Part shown: in pieces, positions 1-7,009 of the stretch
Layout: each line of letters begins with the position of its first letter
Numbering within the stretch: position 1 is the first letter of the stretch
Assembly: GCA_947462525.1 (NCBI GenBank)
Contig: CANHPK010000068.1
Span: 1-7,618 of the forward strand
Origin: Roseiflexaceae bacterium
GTDB lineage: Bacteria > Chloroflexota > Chloroflexia > Chloroflexales > Roseiflexaceae
Direction of reading: 5' to 3'
DNA: 7,618 bases
Notes under the pieces: generated by a model
The model's input: the letters and a program-made list of their open reading frames with translations, nothing else
Database searches by the model: none
Told to the model about the DNA's origin: nothing
Made by a program: the position numbers and the translations under genes

Positions 1-967
1 ACAGCTTGAGTGGTGAGGCCGTCTCGTCTGTGACGGTATCAGGGATGACCAGGATATCACTCGCCGCAAGAAATTGTGCGACCACCGACTGCGATTGGAC
101 TCCCGTGAAGACCACCCGCTGCTGTATGCCGAGTGCGATGCACTGTTGCGTCAACGCAGCGACTTCTTGCGGGCGACCCCCAACGAAATACAGCCACGTA
201 ATTGCTTGTTGTTCGTGCGGGAGCTGTGCATAGGCCTCGACCAATAGTTCGAGGCGGCGGTACGCAAAGGTCAACCCCGCATAACAAATCAGTGTGATCT
301 CATGAGGGATGTTTAGGCTGTTCCGTGCACTGTGTTGGTCTGATGGGTGGTAGATGCTGTCGTTGTATGCATCGGGGAGAATGTCGACCCCGTCGCTTGT
401 GCGTAACCCTTGGTTGTGCAGAATGGTCCGAAACGTACTGGTCAGCGACACGAGACGCGTCGGTTTTTGCAAAGTGACCTCGTCAATACGCTCGACAAGC
501 CGGGCCGCCCATTGTTCCTTCGGGCGCGAATGATTGGTCGATTCGAGATGATGGACTTCATAGACGACTTTGGCACCCAACATCCGAGGCGCCCACTGCG
601 AGAACCAGAATGCACAAATAACCTCGCGTACATAGACCACATCGGTTCGTGTGCCACGGGATGCCTGCATCCAGAGCAACACCAAGACAATCCATGCAAA
701 AACCGTGCGCTCGGCGTAGTACCAGAGCGTCGATTTGTACAACCGCGAAAACCGGCCGATGCCGATCCGGGGAATGTACGTAACACCCAAGTCGTCGAAC
801 GGATTTGGTGCAGACGTCATCCGTGGGATGATGATTTGGAGATCTCGGTGTTGGGCGCGCAGTTCACGTAACGTCGAGTACGTTTGGACCGCGTTGGCAG
901 ATCCGAGGGTCAAACTCGTCGGATATGCAACATAACAAATGCGCATTGGTGCTTGCTGTTCTGTCAT
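1..967 (-). CDS. GT4-type glycosyltransferase, C-terminus cut off by the window edge
   Basis: Reading the minus strand from ATG at 967 gives 322 codons with no stop up to base 1, so the gene continues beyond the window. The translation has GT-B/GT4 features in order: an N-terminal beta strand MRICYVAYP (from residue 8); a GSANAVQTYSTLREL acceptor-side loop and helix (about 22-36); DVVYVRE (about 112); YEVHHLEST (about 137-145); LPDAYNDSIYHP (about 196-207), in the place of the usual NGVDxxxFxP; AGLTFAYRRLELLVEAY (about 224-240); FVGGRP (about 260); and a terminal ASPLKL that matches the start of the family's SPLKLxEYMA nucleotide-sugar motif. It probably adds one sugar to a lipid-linked glycan at the cytoplasmic face of the membrane; donor and acceptor cannot be told. 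The ATG overlaps the preceding stop as ATGA. No good Shine-Dalgarno is visible, so coupled translation is likely. A second ATG at 946 (residue 8) is a possible alternative start. The usual Arg-x4-Lys pair is not recognisable. Confidence 0.9.
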   Translation of the reverse strand, partial: MTEQQAPMRICYVAYPTSLTLGSANAVQTYSTLRELRAQHRDLQIIIPRMTSAPNPFDDLGVTYIPRIGIGRFSRLYKSTLWYYAERTVFAWIVLVLLWMQASRGTRTDVVYVREVICAFWFSQWAPRMLGAKVVYEVHHLESTNHSRPKEQWAARLVERIDEVTLQKPTRLVSLTSTFRTILHNQGLRTSDGVDILPDAYNDSIYHPSDQHSARNSLNIPHEITLICYAGLTFAYRRLELLVEAYAQLPHEQQAITWLYFVGGRPQEVAALTQQCIALGIQQRVVFTGVQSQSVVAQFLAASDILVIPDTVTDETASPLKL

Positions 968-2181
968 AACGTTGTGTACATATCCAATAAAGTGGCAGCG
1001 ATAACGCGGCTACGAAAGTCTTGGGCAAACGGTATGCACCGTTCGGTAAGTTGATGGTGCTGTGCGATAACCGTCAAAATTCCATCAGCAATTGCTGGGC
1101 CGCTTTGGGGTGCTACGACGACACCGCAACCCGCATCACGTACATAATCGCTGGCTCCCGTCGTCGCAGTGACAATGGGTGGGGTGCCTGCGGCAGCCGA
1201 TTCGATAACGACACGACTGAACGATTCAGCAATCGACGGTACTATCGTCGTATCACTCCCTGCAAGGTACGTCCGTGCATCGTGATGCGCGATGCCCCCA
1301 ACGATGTGCACACGCTCGGAAACGCCTAACGTGTGGGCCTGTTCTACCAAGTATGCGCCATAATCCCCGTACTTCGGGGTCGATCGATTGTGTCCGACGA
1401 TGAGGACATGCACGTTGCAGCCTGCTGCCACAACCGCAGGGATTGCAGCAATGATGTATTCGATACCCTTGAACGGATGCAGTCGGTTTAAGCTCAAGAC
1501 AATGGTTGCATCATCCGGGATAGCATATGTGGTACAAAGAAACGCACGTGCTGCTGCTTTTTCTGCGCCGACACGTTCTGCATCAGCAAAAAAAGAGTGA
1601 GCGGTGATGTTATACGGCACCGCGGTAATGCGTGCTGGCGGCGCACCATACGTCAATGCAAGCGTGAGGATTTGGCGTGAGTCTGCACGGATGCAATCTG
1701 ACCGACGGAATACCCAGCGTATGCACTGGCGAACCGCTGCGTATCTTGCGTATCCATAATCAAACGCGGACACACGCATAATGTCTGCGCCCGGCAACGT
1801 CACGGCGAGTTTGCTGTCTGCTGGTTTGGTCAGCATGACGGCAATCCCCAACGGGAAGGCAGTTTCGACGTGAATCACATCGTAGCGTGCTTGCGTGCGA
1901 AAAAAGGCGCCAAAGCTATCTATAGCACCCCACAAATATGGATAGCTCGTGAGCCACTCACCGATGCGATTGAGTGCAGCGACAAAGTGCGAAGATCGTG
2001 TGGGGAGAGAAAAAACAGTGATGCCATCGACCACACGAGTGCTAATGTGGCGCGTAGTAGAGGTCATGGTTGCAATGTCAACCGTATGTCCTCTGGCACA
2101 CCACTCGGCAATCACTTCCGTGTGGATTTGATTGCCGAGTGCATTGTCGTCGTATCGTGGGATGCAGTACAGTATCCGCAT
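964..2181 (-). CDS. GT4-type glycosyltransferase, 405 aa, complete
   Basis: This is a complete GT-B glycosyltransferase of usual GT4 length, expected to move a sugar from a nucleotide-sugar onto a growing glycan in the cytoplasm or at the inner membrane face. The N-terminal domain starts MRILYCIPRYDDNALGNQIHTEVI, with the usual glycine loop and helix, then DVIHVETAFP (about 101-110) and GADIM (131-135). The C-terminal domain has LNRLHPFKG (R233 and K238, the phosphate-binding Arg-x4-Lys), an HIVGGI strand (about 292-297), and the EX7E motif in AESFSRVVIESAAAGTPP, with E319 and E327. The start is well supported: AGGAG sits 6 bases before the ATG and overlaps the stop of the upstream methyltransferase, 3 bases away. 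The TGA stop overlaps the next gene's start as ATGA. There is a run of glycosyltransferases here, so this one probably adds one specific residue; the sugar is unknown. Confidence 0.95.
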   Translation of the reverse strand: MRILYCIPRYDDNALGNQIHTEVIAEWCARGHTVDIATMTSTTRHISTRVVDGITVFSLPTRSSHFVAALNRIGEWLTSYPYLWGAIDSFGAFFRTQARYDVIHVETAFPLGIAVMLTKPADSKLAVTLPGADIMRVSAFDYGYARYAAVRQCIRWVFRRSDCIRADSRQILTLALTYGAPPARITAVPYNITAHSFFADAERVGAEKAAARAFLCTTYAIPDDATIVLSLNRLHPFKGIEYIIAAIPAVVAAGCNVHVLIVGHNRSTPKYGDYGAYLVEQAHTLGVSERVHIVGGIAHHDARTYLAGSDTTIVPSIAESFSRVVIESAAAGTPPIVTATTGASDYVRDAGCGVVVAPQSGPAIADGILTVIAQHHQLTERCIPFAQDFRSRVIAATLLDMYTTL

Positions 2182-2184
2182 CGA

Positions 2185-3012
2185 CTACTCCTGATGTCCT
2201 GATTTGCCCTTCTTGTAGGCCAACATGACATACATCGGATCGGTCGAGTCGAACATTTCTTCCAGAGGGTGGATAATCCACGCCAACAAAATATCTTTGA
2301 TGACCAGTGTGCGCCAATATTTGGTCAATGGCGTTTCGTGGTACCGACCATTCAAGATACTCCGTCCAAAAGCGCTACGGGCGGTCACAATCGCATCAGC
2401 CGGGTCAAAGTAGACCTCTTTAAGGTCTTGGTCGGTATAAAAGCGGAAGAACGAGCCGCTTTTGCCGACTTGATCGAAGGTGTTTTTAGCGACTTGTGCG
2501 AAATTTCTGATGCCCTTCATAAAGGACGTGCGTTCTGTGCTGGTGTACGGGAGTGTCATGACGGCAATACCATCGTCAGACAGGACGCGTGCGATTTCGC
2601 GACCGACAGCATGATCGTCGGGGATGTGTTCGAGCGATGACACTGCGCTGATGCGATGGATTGTGCCATCACGAAACGGCATTTTGGTTGCATCGGCCAC
2701 GATGGGGATCAAGCGGCCGTCGCCGGGTTGGGCTGTTTCACGGCGTTTTTGCGCCTGCCAACGGACCCGATCGGCATCGAGTTCGATGATGATGACATCC
2801 AAACCTGTTTTGGTAAGCATGTGTGGATAGGTTGAAGTACCTGAACCAATGTCCACAATAATATCGCCTGGTTTGGCATTCAGATGACGCGTGACCCACG
2901 GATATTCGATAATCCGCCATAGACTAAAATCATTGACCGTCCGCCACAGAATGCGCGGACCGTTCAACGATATTTCAAAAAGCAAAGCACGTATACTCGA
3001 CAGCGTGACCAT
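2185..3012 (-). CDS. Class I SAM-dependent methyltransferase, 275 aa
   Basis: A Rossmann-fold methyltransferase of the Methyltransf_11 type. Visible motifs are I, VDIGSGTSTYP (about 53-63), which binds S-adenosylmethionine; the following acidic strand end IIIELDADRVRW (about 74-85), where E77 or D79 would hold the ribose; VADATKMPF (about 105-113); and SSLEHIPDD (125-133) followed by EIARVLSDDGIAVMTLP, the motif III region. About 120 residues follow, rich in aromatic and basic residues, and may form the acceptor side. Lying between glycosyltransferase genes, it probably methylates a sugar hydroxyl of the glycan or its precursor; the target is not shown. I chose ATG at 3012 because AGAGGA (3023-3028) lies 10 bases upstream. 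An in-frame TTG at 3021 would sit 1 base from that Shine-Dalgarno, which is too close. The gene follows the only real gap in the cluster. It is clearly a different subtype from the methyltransferase at 7006-7618. Confidence 0.9.
   Translation of the reverse strand: MVTLSSIRALLFEISLNGPRILWRTVNDFSLWRIIEYPWVTRHLNAKPGDIIVDIGSGTSTYPHMLTKTGLDVIIIELDADRVRWQAQKRRETAQPGDGRLIPIVADATKMPFRDGTIHRISAVSSLEHIPDDHAVGREIARVLSDDGIAVMTLPYTSTERTSFMKGIRNFAQVAKNTFDQVGKSGSFFRFYTDQDLKEVYFDPADAIVTARSAFGRSILNGRYHETPLTKYWRTLVIKDILLAWIIHPLEEMFDSTDPMYVMLAYKKGKSGHQE
2188..2192 (-). promoter_or_regulatory. Ribosome binding site AGGAG for the glycosyltransferase at 964-2181
   Basis: AGGAG is 6 bases before the ATG at 2181 and lies within the last codons of the upstream methyltransferase (CAG GAG TAG). 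Ribosomes ending the methyltransferase would sit right on this site, which suggests coupled translation. Confidence 0.75.
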
Positions 3013-3022
3013 ATGATGCAAT

Positions 3023-3028
3023 TCCTCT
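3023..3028 (-). promoter_or_regulatory. Ribosome binding site AGAGGA deciding the methyltransferase start
   Basis: AGAGGA lies 10 bases before ATG at 3012 but only 1 base before the in-frame TTG at 3021. It therefore supports the ATG and a 275-residue protein rather than 278. Confidence 0.65.
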
Positions 3029-3045
3029 CATACGAGTGCCGGGGT

Positions 3046-3054
3046 ATTATAGCA
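3046..3054 (-). promoter_or_regulatory. Possible internal promoter: extended -10 box TGCTATAAT
   Basis: On the minus strand these nine bases read TGCTATAAT, a perfect sigma-70 TATAAT -10 box with the TGn extension, and they overlap the TAA stop (3047-3049) of the upstream glycosyltransferase. No convincing -35 hexamer lies 16-18 bases upstream, which is tolerable for extended -10 promoters. Transcription would begin near 3039, leaving a leader of about 27 bases that holds the AGAGGA ribosome site before the methyltransferase ATG at 3012. It sits at the only real gap in the operon. It could still be chance, since stop codons favour TATAAT-like strings. Confidence 0.4.
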
Positions 3055-4261
3055 CAGGGCTCTGATTGACCCTGGTGATGTGTGACTGATACGCGCCCAA
3101 CGTGCGGTGCGCGACGATGTCTGGATCGTACGTGGCATGGACATACGTTTTCCCTCGTTCCACTAGGGCCTCACGCAAGCGGTCGTCGCGGAGCAACCGC
3201 AGTATCGCGTCTGCGAGGTCAGACGGATCGTTGTAACGAGTAAGAAGTCCTGTTTCCATATGTGTGACAATCTCATTGCCTGCAGCGCAATCGGTCGTGA
3301 TGACCGCACATCCGGCGGCCATTGCTTCTATCGGAGGGATACCAAATCCTTCGTAGCGACTCGGCGCCACTAACATGTGTGCTGATTCCAAGAGCGCTAC
3401 TTTATGCGCTTCGTCGACGCGTGTGCGAATGTCAATATGGCCACGCACTCCTAATGCCGTTGCACGAGCTTCGAGCGCCGCGAGTTGACTCGTATTGTGC
3501 GTCACCATAATGACCGTGATATCGGGTTGTGTAGCGACAACCTTTGGGAGTGCATCGACCAAGATATCCCAGCCTTTGCGGGGAACAAGCTGGCCAATAA
3601 ACAACAGCGTCGGTGTGCTCGCGCGGACACGCGGTGGCGGGGTCTGATACTGCGACAACACAATCGAATTCGGGATCACCGTTATACGTTCGAGCGGTAC
3701 TCCCAGTGTGCCAATAATCGATTTTTCGTGATTGGAAAGAGCAAAAACTCCATCGTACCGAAGGAGCGGCGCATGAATGAAGTAATTGCGGAATGTCCGT
3801 CGCGGATGTTTGCCGGCGCGTAAAGCGCTCCAGAGTGCTGCTTCGTCCATAAACAGTTTTTCGGGAGTGAGCGGATTATCCAGCGGTTGCTCGCGGTTCA
3901 CGACGAGATCACCGTCATGCAAGATCCCATGCGGGGTGAGCACCATTGGTACCGTGCCGCGCCAGAGGATTTGTGCTTGATACGCGAGCAGATGCCGCAA
4001 GTGATGGACATGGATGATATCGGGTTTCGGAATCTGCCGTGCAAAACGCCAGAGGTCGTACGACACGAACCCAAACGTGCGACAGCGATAGATGGTCAAG
4101 CCGGGTGCATAGACTTCGACCTGTGGCTGGGTTCGGTCGTGCCAATACTCAATTGCATGGACGGTGTGACCTTGGGCTGCCAATGTCCGGGCAAGTACAA
4201 ATTCTGGCCTGCTGGGATATCTACGGTCAAAACCGTAGGTCGAGATTTGGATAATCTGCAT
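3047..4261 (-). CDS. GT4-type glycosyltransferase, 404 aa, complete
   Basis: A GT-B fold glycosyltransferase. Motifs in order: N-terminal strand MQIIQISTYGFDRRYPSRPEF; DIIHVHHLRH (about 81-90); LTPHGILHDGD (about 108-118), the family's TPHG loop; VIPNSI (195-200); FIGQLVPRKGWDILVDAL (221-238); and the EX7E motif in SRYEGFGIPPIEAMAAGCAVI, with E304 and E312. Q224 replaces the arginine usual in the GRxxxxKG donor-phosphate motif, while K229 is kept. Such N or Q variants occur in GT4, so activity is still expected. The role is sugar addition to a glycan intermediate; the specificity is unknown. The frame is open upstream to an ATG at 4384, but that would place 41 residues inside the previous gene. 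ATG at 4261 has GAGGG 7 bases upstream, starts 1 base after the previous TGA, and puts the first beta strand at residue 1. The TAA stop at 3047-3049 lies inside a possible -10 promoter box. Confidence 0.95.
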   Translation of the reverse strand: MQIIQISTYGFDRRYPSRPEFVLARTLAAQGHTVHAIEYWHDRTQPQVEVYAPGLTIYRCRTFGFVSYDLWRFARQIPKPDIIHVHHLRHLLAYQAQILWRGTVPMVLTPHGILHDGDLVVNREQPLDNPLTPEKLFMDEAALWSALRAGKHPRRTFRNYFIHAPLLRYDGVFALSNHEKSIIGTLGVPLERITVIPNSIVLSQYQTPPPRVRASTPTLLFIGQLVPRKGWDILVDALPKVVATQPDITVIMVTHNTSQLAALEARATALGVRGHIDIRTRVDEAHKVALLESAHMLVAPSRYEGFGIPPIEAMAAGCAVITTDCAAGNEIVTHMETGLLTRYNDPSDLADAILRLLRDDRLREALVERGKTYVHATYDPDIVAHRTLGAYQSHITRVNQSPVL

Positions 4262-4262
4262 A

Positions 4263-5363
4263 TCAGAGCCCTCGCAGTCTGCGATAGACGGATTCGATGC
4301 GATCGGTAACTGCGGACCATGCGAATTGACTCGCCCAAGCGGGTGCATGATTCGCAAGGCGTTGGCGCAGTTCGGGCTGGTCAATCAGGGTTCGAATGCA
4401 CGCTGCGAGTGCGGCTGCATCGCGTGGCGGATAAAAAAGTCCGGTGTGACCTTCGGACACGACTTCGACGAATCCACCAAAGCGTGAAGCGATAACGGGG
4501 AGGCCACATGCTTGTGCTTCGACAAGACCGATTCCAAATGTTTCACTGGCGTAGCTCGAAGCGACCAACGCATGGTGCTCATACATCAATGCGGGGAGCT
4601 CATGGCGCGGCACCGATCCCAAGAAGGTCACGCGACCAGAGACACCGAGTGTTGCTGCATGTGCTTCGAGCAAGCTACGATCATTACCGTCCCCAGCAAT
4701 GGTCAATGTCGCATCAGGGACAATCGAAAGAGACTCTAATATGGTGCGGACACCCTTCCACTCTTGTAATCTGCCCACAAACAATACCTTGAACGGGACT
4801 GCAGCGGGCGTTGCGCCAAGCGCAGGTGGGTGGAAGACGCGGGTATCAATCCCGTTGTACACCACGGTAATGGGAATACGGTAGCGTGAATCAACAGTCC
4901 GTGCGTTGAACGCGCTGCAACTGACTGCTGCATCCATCTGCCGTGCCAACCAGCGATCCCCACGGAAGAAGTCTTCTCCGTGACAGCCAAGTATCACCGA
5001 TGCCCCGGTCAGGCGTGCCGCAATCAGGGCGGGAAGCATGTCATAGGGTTTCTGGATGTGGATGATATCGTATCGTCCCCAGATCAGCTGCGGGAACGCA
5101 CACACCGCAAAACTGAGTCGTTCGAGGAGCTTCCGTTCGGCATAGGCGCGTGCAAGGCCAGGTATCCACGCAAACGCAGAGCGTTTGATGAACGGGAATG
5201 TGCGCACCGTGAGTGTGGCGGTCGCTTCGCGGCGCGTGCCATTGCCACCGAAAATCTCCACCGTGTGTCCGCGCTCGTGCAGCTGTGACGCAAGATCCCA
5301 CACGAAACTTTCGACGCCGCCGTATGCAGTGGTAGTCGTCAAATTGTAGAGTGCGATGCGCAT
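4263..5363 (-). CDS. GT4-type glycosyltransferase, 366 aa, complete
   Basis: The most canonical GT4 enzyme of the set. It begins MRIALYNLTTTTAYGGVESF, with GGVE at 15-18 as the acceptor-side glycine loop. Next come DIIHIQKPYDMLPALIAARL (about 99-118), CHGEDFF (127-133), VVYNGIDTRVFHP (167-179), VLFVGRLQEWKG (193-204) with R198 and K203 contacting the donor diphosphate, the TIAGDG strand (221-226), VTFLGSVP (245-252), and the EX7E motif SETFGIGLVEAQACGLPVI with E274 and E282. It should transfer one sugar from a nucleotide-sugar donor to a lipid-linked intermediate on the cytoplasmic side. The reading frame is open upstream to 5675, but those 104 codons lie inside the flippase gene and give no family-like sequence. 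ATG at 5363 overlaps the flippase stop as TGATG, so translation is probably coupled; its own Shine-Dalgarno is weak. The next gene begins 1 base after its TGA. Confidence 0.96.
   Translation of the reverse strand: MRIALYNLTTTTAYGGVESFVWDLASQLHERGHTVEIFGGNGTRREATATLTVRTFPFIKRSAFAWIPGLARAYAERKLLERLSFAVCAFPQLIWGRYDIIHIQKPYDMLPALIAARLTGASVILGCHGEDFFRGDRWLARQMDAAVSCSAFNARTVDSRYRIPITVVYNGIDTRVFHPPALGATPAAVPFKVLFVGRLQEWKGVRTILESLSIVPDATLTIAGDGNDRSLLEAHAATLGVSGRVTFLGSVPRHELPALMYEHHALVASSYASETFGIGLVEAQACGLPVIASRFGGFVEVVSEGHTGLFYPPRDAAALAACIRTLIDQPELRQRLANHAPAWASQFAWSAVTDRIESVYRRLRGL
4269..4273 (-). promoter_or_regulatory. Ribosome binding site GAGGG deciding the start at 4261
   Basis: GAGGG is 7 bases before ATG 4261 and lies in the last codons of the upstream glycosyltransferase. 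It supports this start over the in-frame ATG at 4384. Confidence 0.65.
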
Positions 5364-7009
5364 CACAACACCCGCATGATGAATCGTTTGAATGGCAGCT
5401 TCATTTGGGCGAGTTGCCCACGATCGGAAGGCTCGAGACCGCCAAAGATACGGAACGCCACAAAAAACACCAACGCATTCCCAATAGTCACCAATGCATA
5501 TCCCGGCAACAAGGCAAGCCGGGCTGACAGCGTCAACCCGTCGCCGATAACCGGCATCAAGAGATGACACGCATACAGAGTTGCTGCCATGACCCCACTC
5601 GCGGCGCAGACACGTGCCATGAATCGCCACGGCCACTGCAATCCGATGCGGCGCCAGCCCCAGAACGTGGCCCATAATCCTGCAACCAACCGTGCAGATC
5701 CATAGGCAATCGCCAGGCCGACTACACCGTACAGCGGCGACAGCAAAAATCCCAGCGGGATGACGACCAACGTGAGCATACGCCCTATCGTCACGAGCCG
5801 CAGTTCTTCGTAGACGATGAGGACATTATGGGCCATCGTCAACAAGCTTTCGATAAACAGACAAGGTACGAGCACATAGACAATCATCACTGCATCAGCA
5901 TATTGCGGTGTCAACAAGCGCAATGCTGCCTGTGCGAGCAACACCAATGCAACGCCACCCGGTACCAGTAACAACATCTGAATACGCACAATCGAACCGA
6001 ACGCACCTTGTATCGTGCCGCCTTCTCCGCTGCGTACCCGCGTAAACAGCGGTACGGTAATGCCTACCAACGGCGTGTACAAATACGAGAGCACCATACC
6101 CACCAGCGACGCACCAGCCCACAACAAGGCTGCATCCGTGATGCTACTCGTCAAATAGACAGCAAACGATTTGCTTGCGACAAAATCCGTCATCGTCATC
6201 AAATACGACACTCCGGTGTAGCGCAGAAAGCCAGCGGGTATCCAGCGAAAAGCGACCGCATCACTCGGCACCGGCGGGGCATTGGTGCCGCGCCACACAA
6301 CCACCACTTGCCAGGCAGCCACGGCGACTGCGATGGCAGGGGCCAACGCCACAGACACCAAAATCCCAATCACACTCCAACGCAATGGATTGGTGCTCAA
6401 CTGCGCGAGGATGATGGCACATACGGCAAGTAGCTGGGGCAACAGACCAGCCAACAAACTGATGCCGTTCCAGGCGCGTTGCTTAAAGAAGCTATTGAGA
6501 AAAGCCATCAGCATGTCATACGCAACGCCGGTGATGAGCATCAGAATGATGATGGTGATAAACAGCCAACCCTGGCTGCCCAAAAGTTCTTGGAGGAGCG
6601 TCTGAGACACCACATCAATCCGGGTGTCGGCCTGAATCTTGTCAGCCAATGTGCCGAGGTATGTCGATTGCTGCCATATAAGCCCGCCGGCTATCGCTGT
6701 GAGGACGATAGCCTGTGCCCAAAAAACCGTCAACAGCATGCGCAAGACGCCTGCAGGGCCGTGCGATTTCATCGTTTCGGGGATGAATTTGGGGAGTGCA
6801 CGAGCAGTGCCGAGATCAATCCACGTACCAAACGCCGAGGAAGCTCCGCTAATCAGTGCGAGTACCCCATATGCGGCGATAGGCAACACCGTGAGCTTGA
6901 GTGCGGTTGCTGCGATTTCTGCGAGCATACGCAACGGCACAAACAGCGTATTCCATAACACCGCACGCGAGACTTGACTCTGGAGCGATGGTTGTATCGG
7001 GTCGCTCAT
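5363..7009 (-). CDS. Polysaccharide/oligosaccharide flippase (Wzx-like, MOP/MATE superfamily), 548 aa
   Basis: A polytopic membrane protein with about 14 hydrophobic segments: roughly 18-40, 43-60, 91-112, 147-172, 181-203, 209-238, 260-285, 293-312, 343-369, 373-395, 408-425, 427-452, 465-487 and 495-520. The N-terminus has the family's charged pattern WIDLGTARALPKFIPE (63-78). It likely flips lipid-linked oligosaccharides from the cytoplasmic to the outer face of the inner membrane. At 548 residues it is longer than the 420-500 usual for Wzx. Much of the extra length is a hydrophilic loop at about 113-146, between segments 3 and 4, and a basic C-terminal tail (about 521-548). Context supports the role, as it sits among glycosyltransferases and methyltransferases. 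The ATG overlaps the upstream methyltransferase stop (ATGA), with AGAGGG a few bases upstream. Its stop overlaps the next start (TGATG). A MurJ-type lipid II flippase is a less likely alternative given the setting. Confidence 0.93.
   Translation of the reverse strand: MSDPIQPSLQSQVSRAVLWNTLFVPLRMLAEIAATALKLTVLPIAAYGVLALISGASSAFGTWIDLGTARALPKFIPETMKSHGPAGVLRMLLTVFWAQAIVLTAIAGGLIWQQSTYLGTLADKIQADTRIDVVSQTLLQELLGSQGWLFITIIILMLITGVAYDMLMAFLNSFFKQRAWNGISLLAGLLPQLLAVCAIILAQLSTNPLRWSVIGILVSVALAPAIAVAVAAWQVVVVWRGTNAPPVPSDAVAFRWIPAGFLRYTGVSYLMTMTDFVASKSFAVYLTSSITDAALLWAGASLVGMVLSYLYTPLVGITVPLFTRVRSGEGGTIQGAFGSIVRIQMLLLVPGGVALVLLAQAALRLLTPQYADAVMIVYVLVPCLFIESLLTMAHNVLIVYEELRLVTIGRMLTLVVIPLGFLLSPLYGVVGLAIAYGSARLVAGLWATFWGWRRIGLQWPWRFMARVCAASGVMAATLYACHLLMPVIGDGLTLSARLALLPGYALVTIGNALVFFVAFRIFGGLEPSDRGQLAQMKLPFKRFIMRVL

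Noticed and set aside
410..871. Plus-strand ORF of 153 codons
   Set aside because: It lies antisense to the glycosyltransferase at 1-967, has no recognisable domain, and is rich in Arg, Pro and Cys as expected for a shadow frame.
3055..3077. Inverted repeat CAGGG/CCCTG as a transcription terminator after the glycosyltransferase at 3047-4261
   Set aside because: The stem is only about 5 base pairs, lies inside the coding end, and is not followed by a run of T on the minus strand.
4262..4384. Upstream 41-codon extension of the glycosyltransferase starting at 4261
   Set aside because: It overlaps the end of the preceding gene. The start at 4261 has a Shine-Dalgarno and begins directly with the first beta strand.
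5364..5675. Upstream 104-codon extension of the glycosyltransferase starting at 5363
   Set aside because: It falls wholly within the flippase gene in another frame. The sequence is not family-like, whereas MRIALYN at 5363 is a normal GT4 N-terminus and forms a TGATG junction.
6008..6958. Plus-strand ORFs at 6008-6433, 6282-6605 and 6479-6958
   Set aside because: They are antisense shadows of the flippase; the His/Gln/Arg-rich translations have no domain features.
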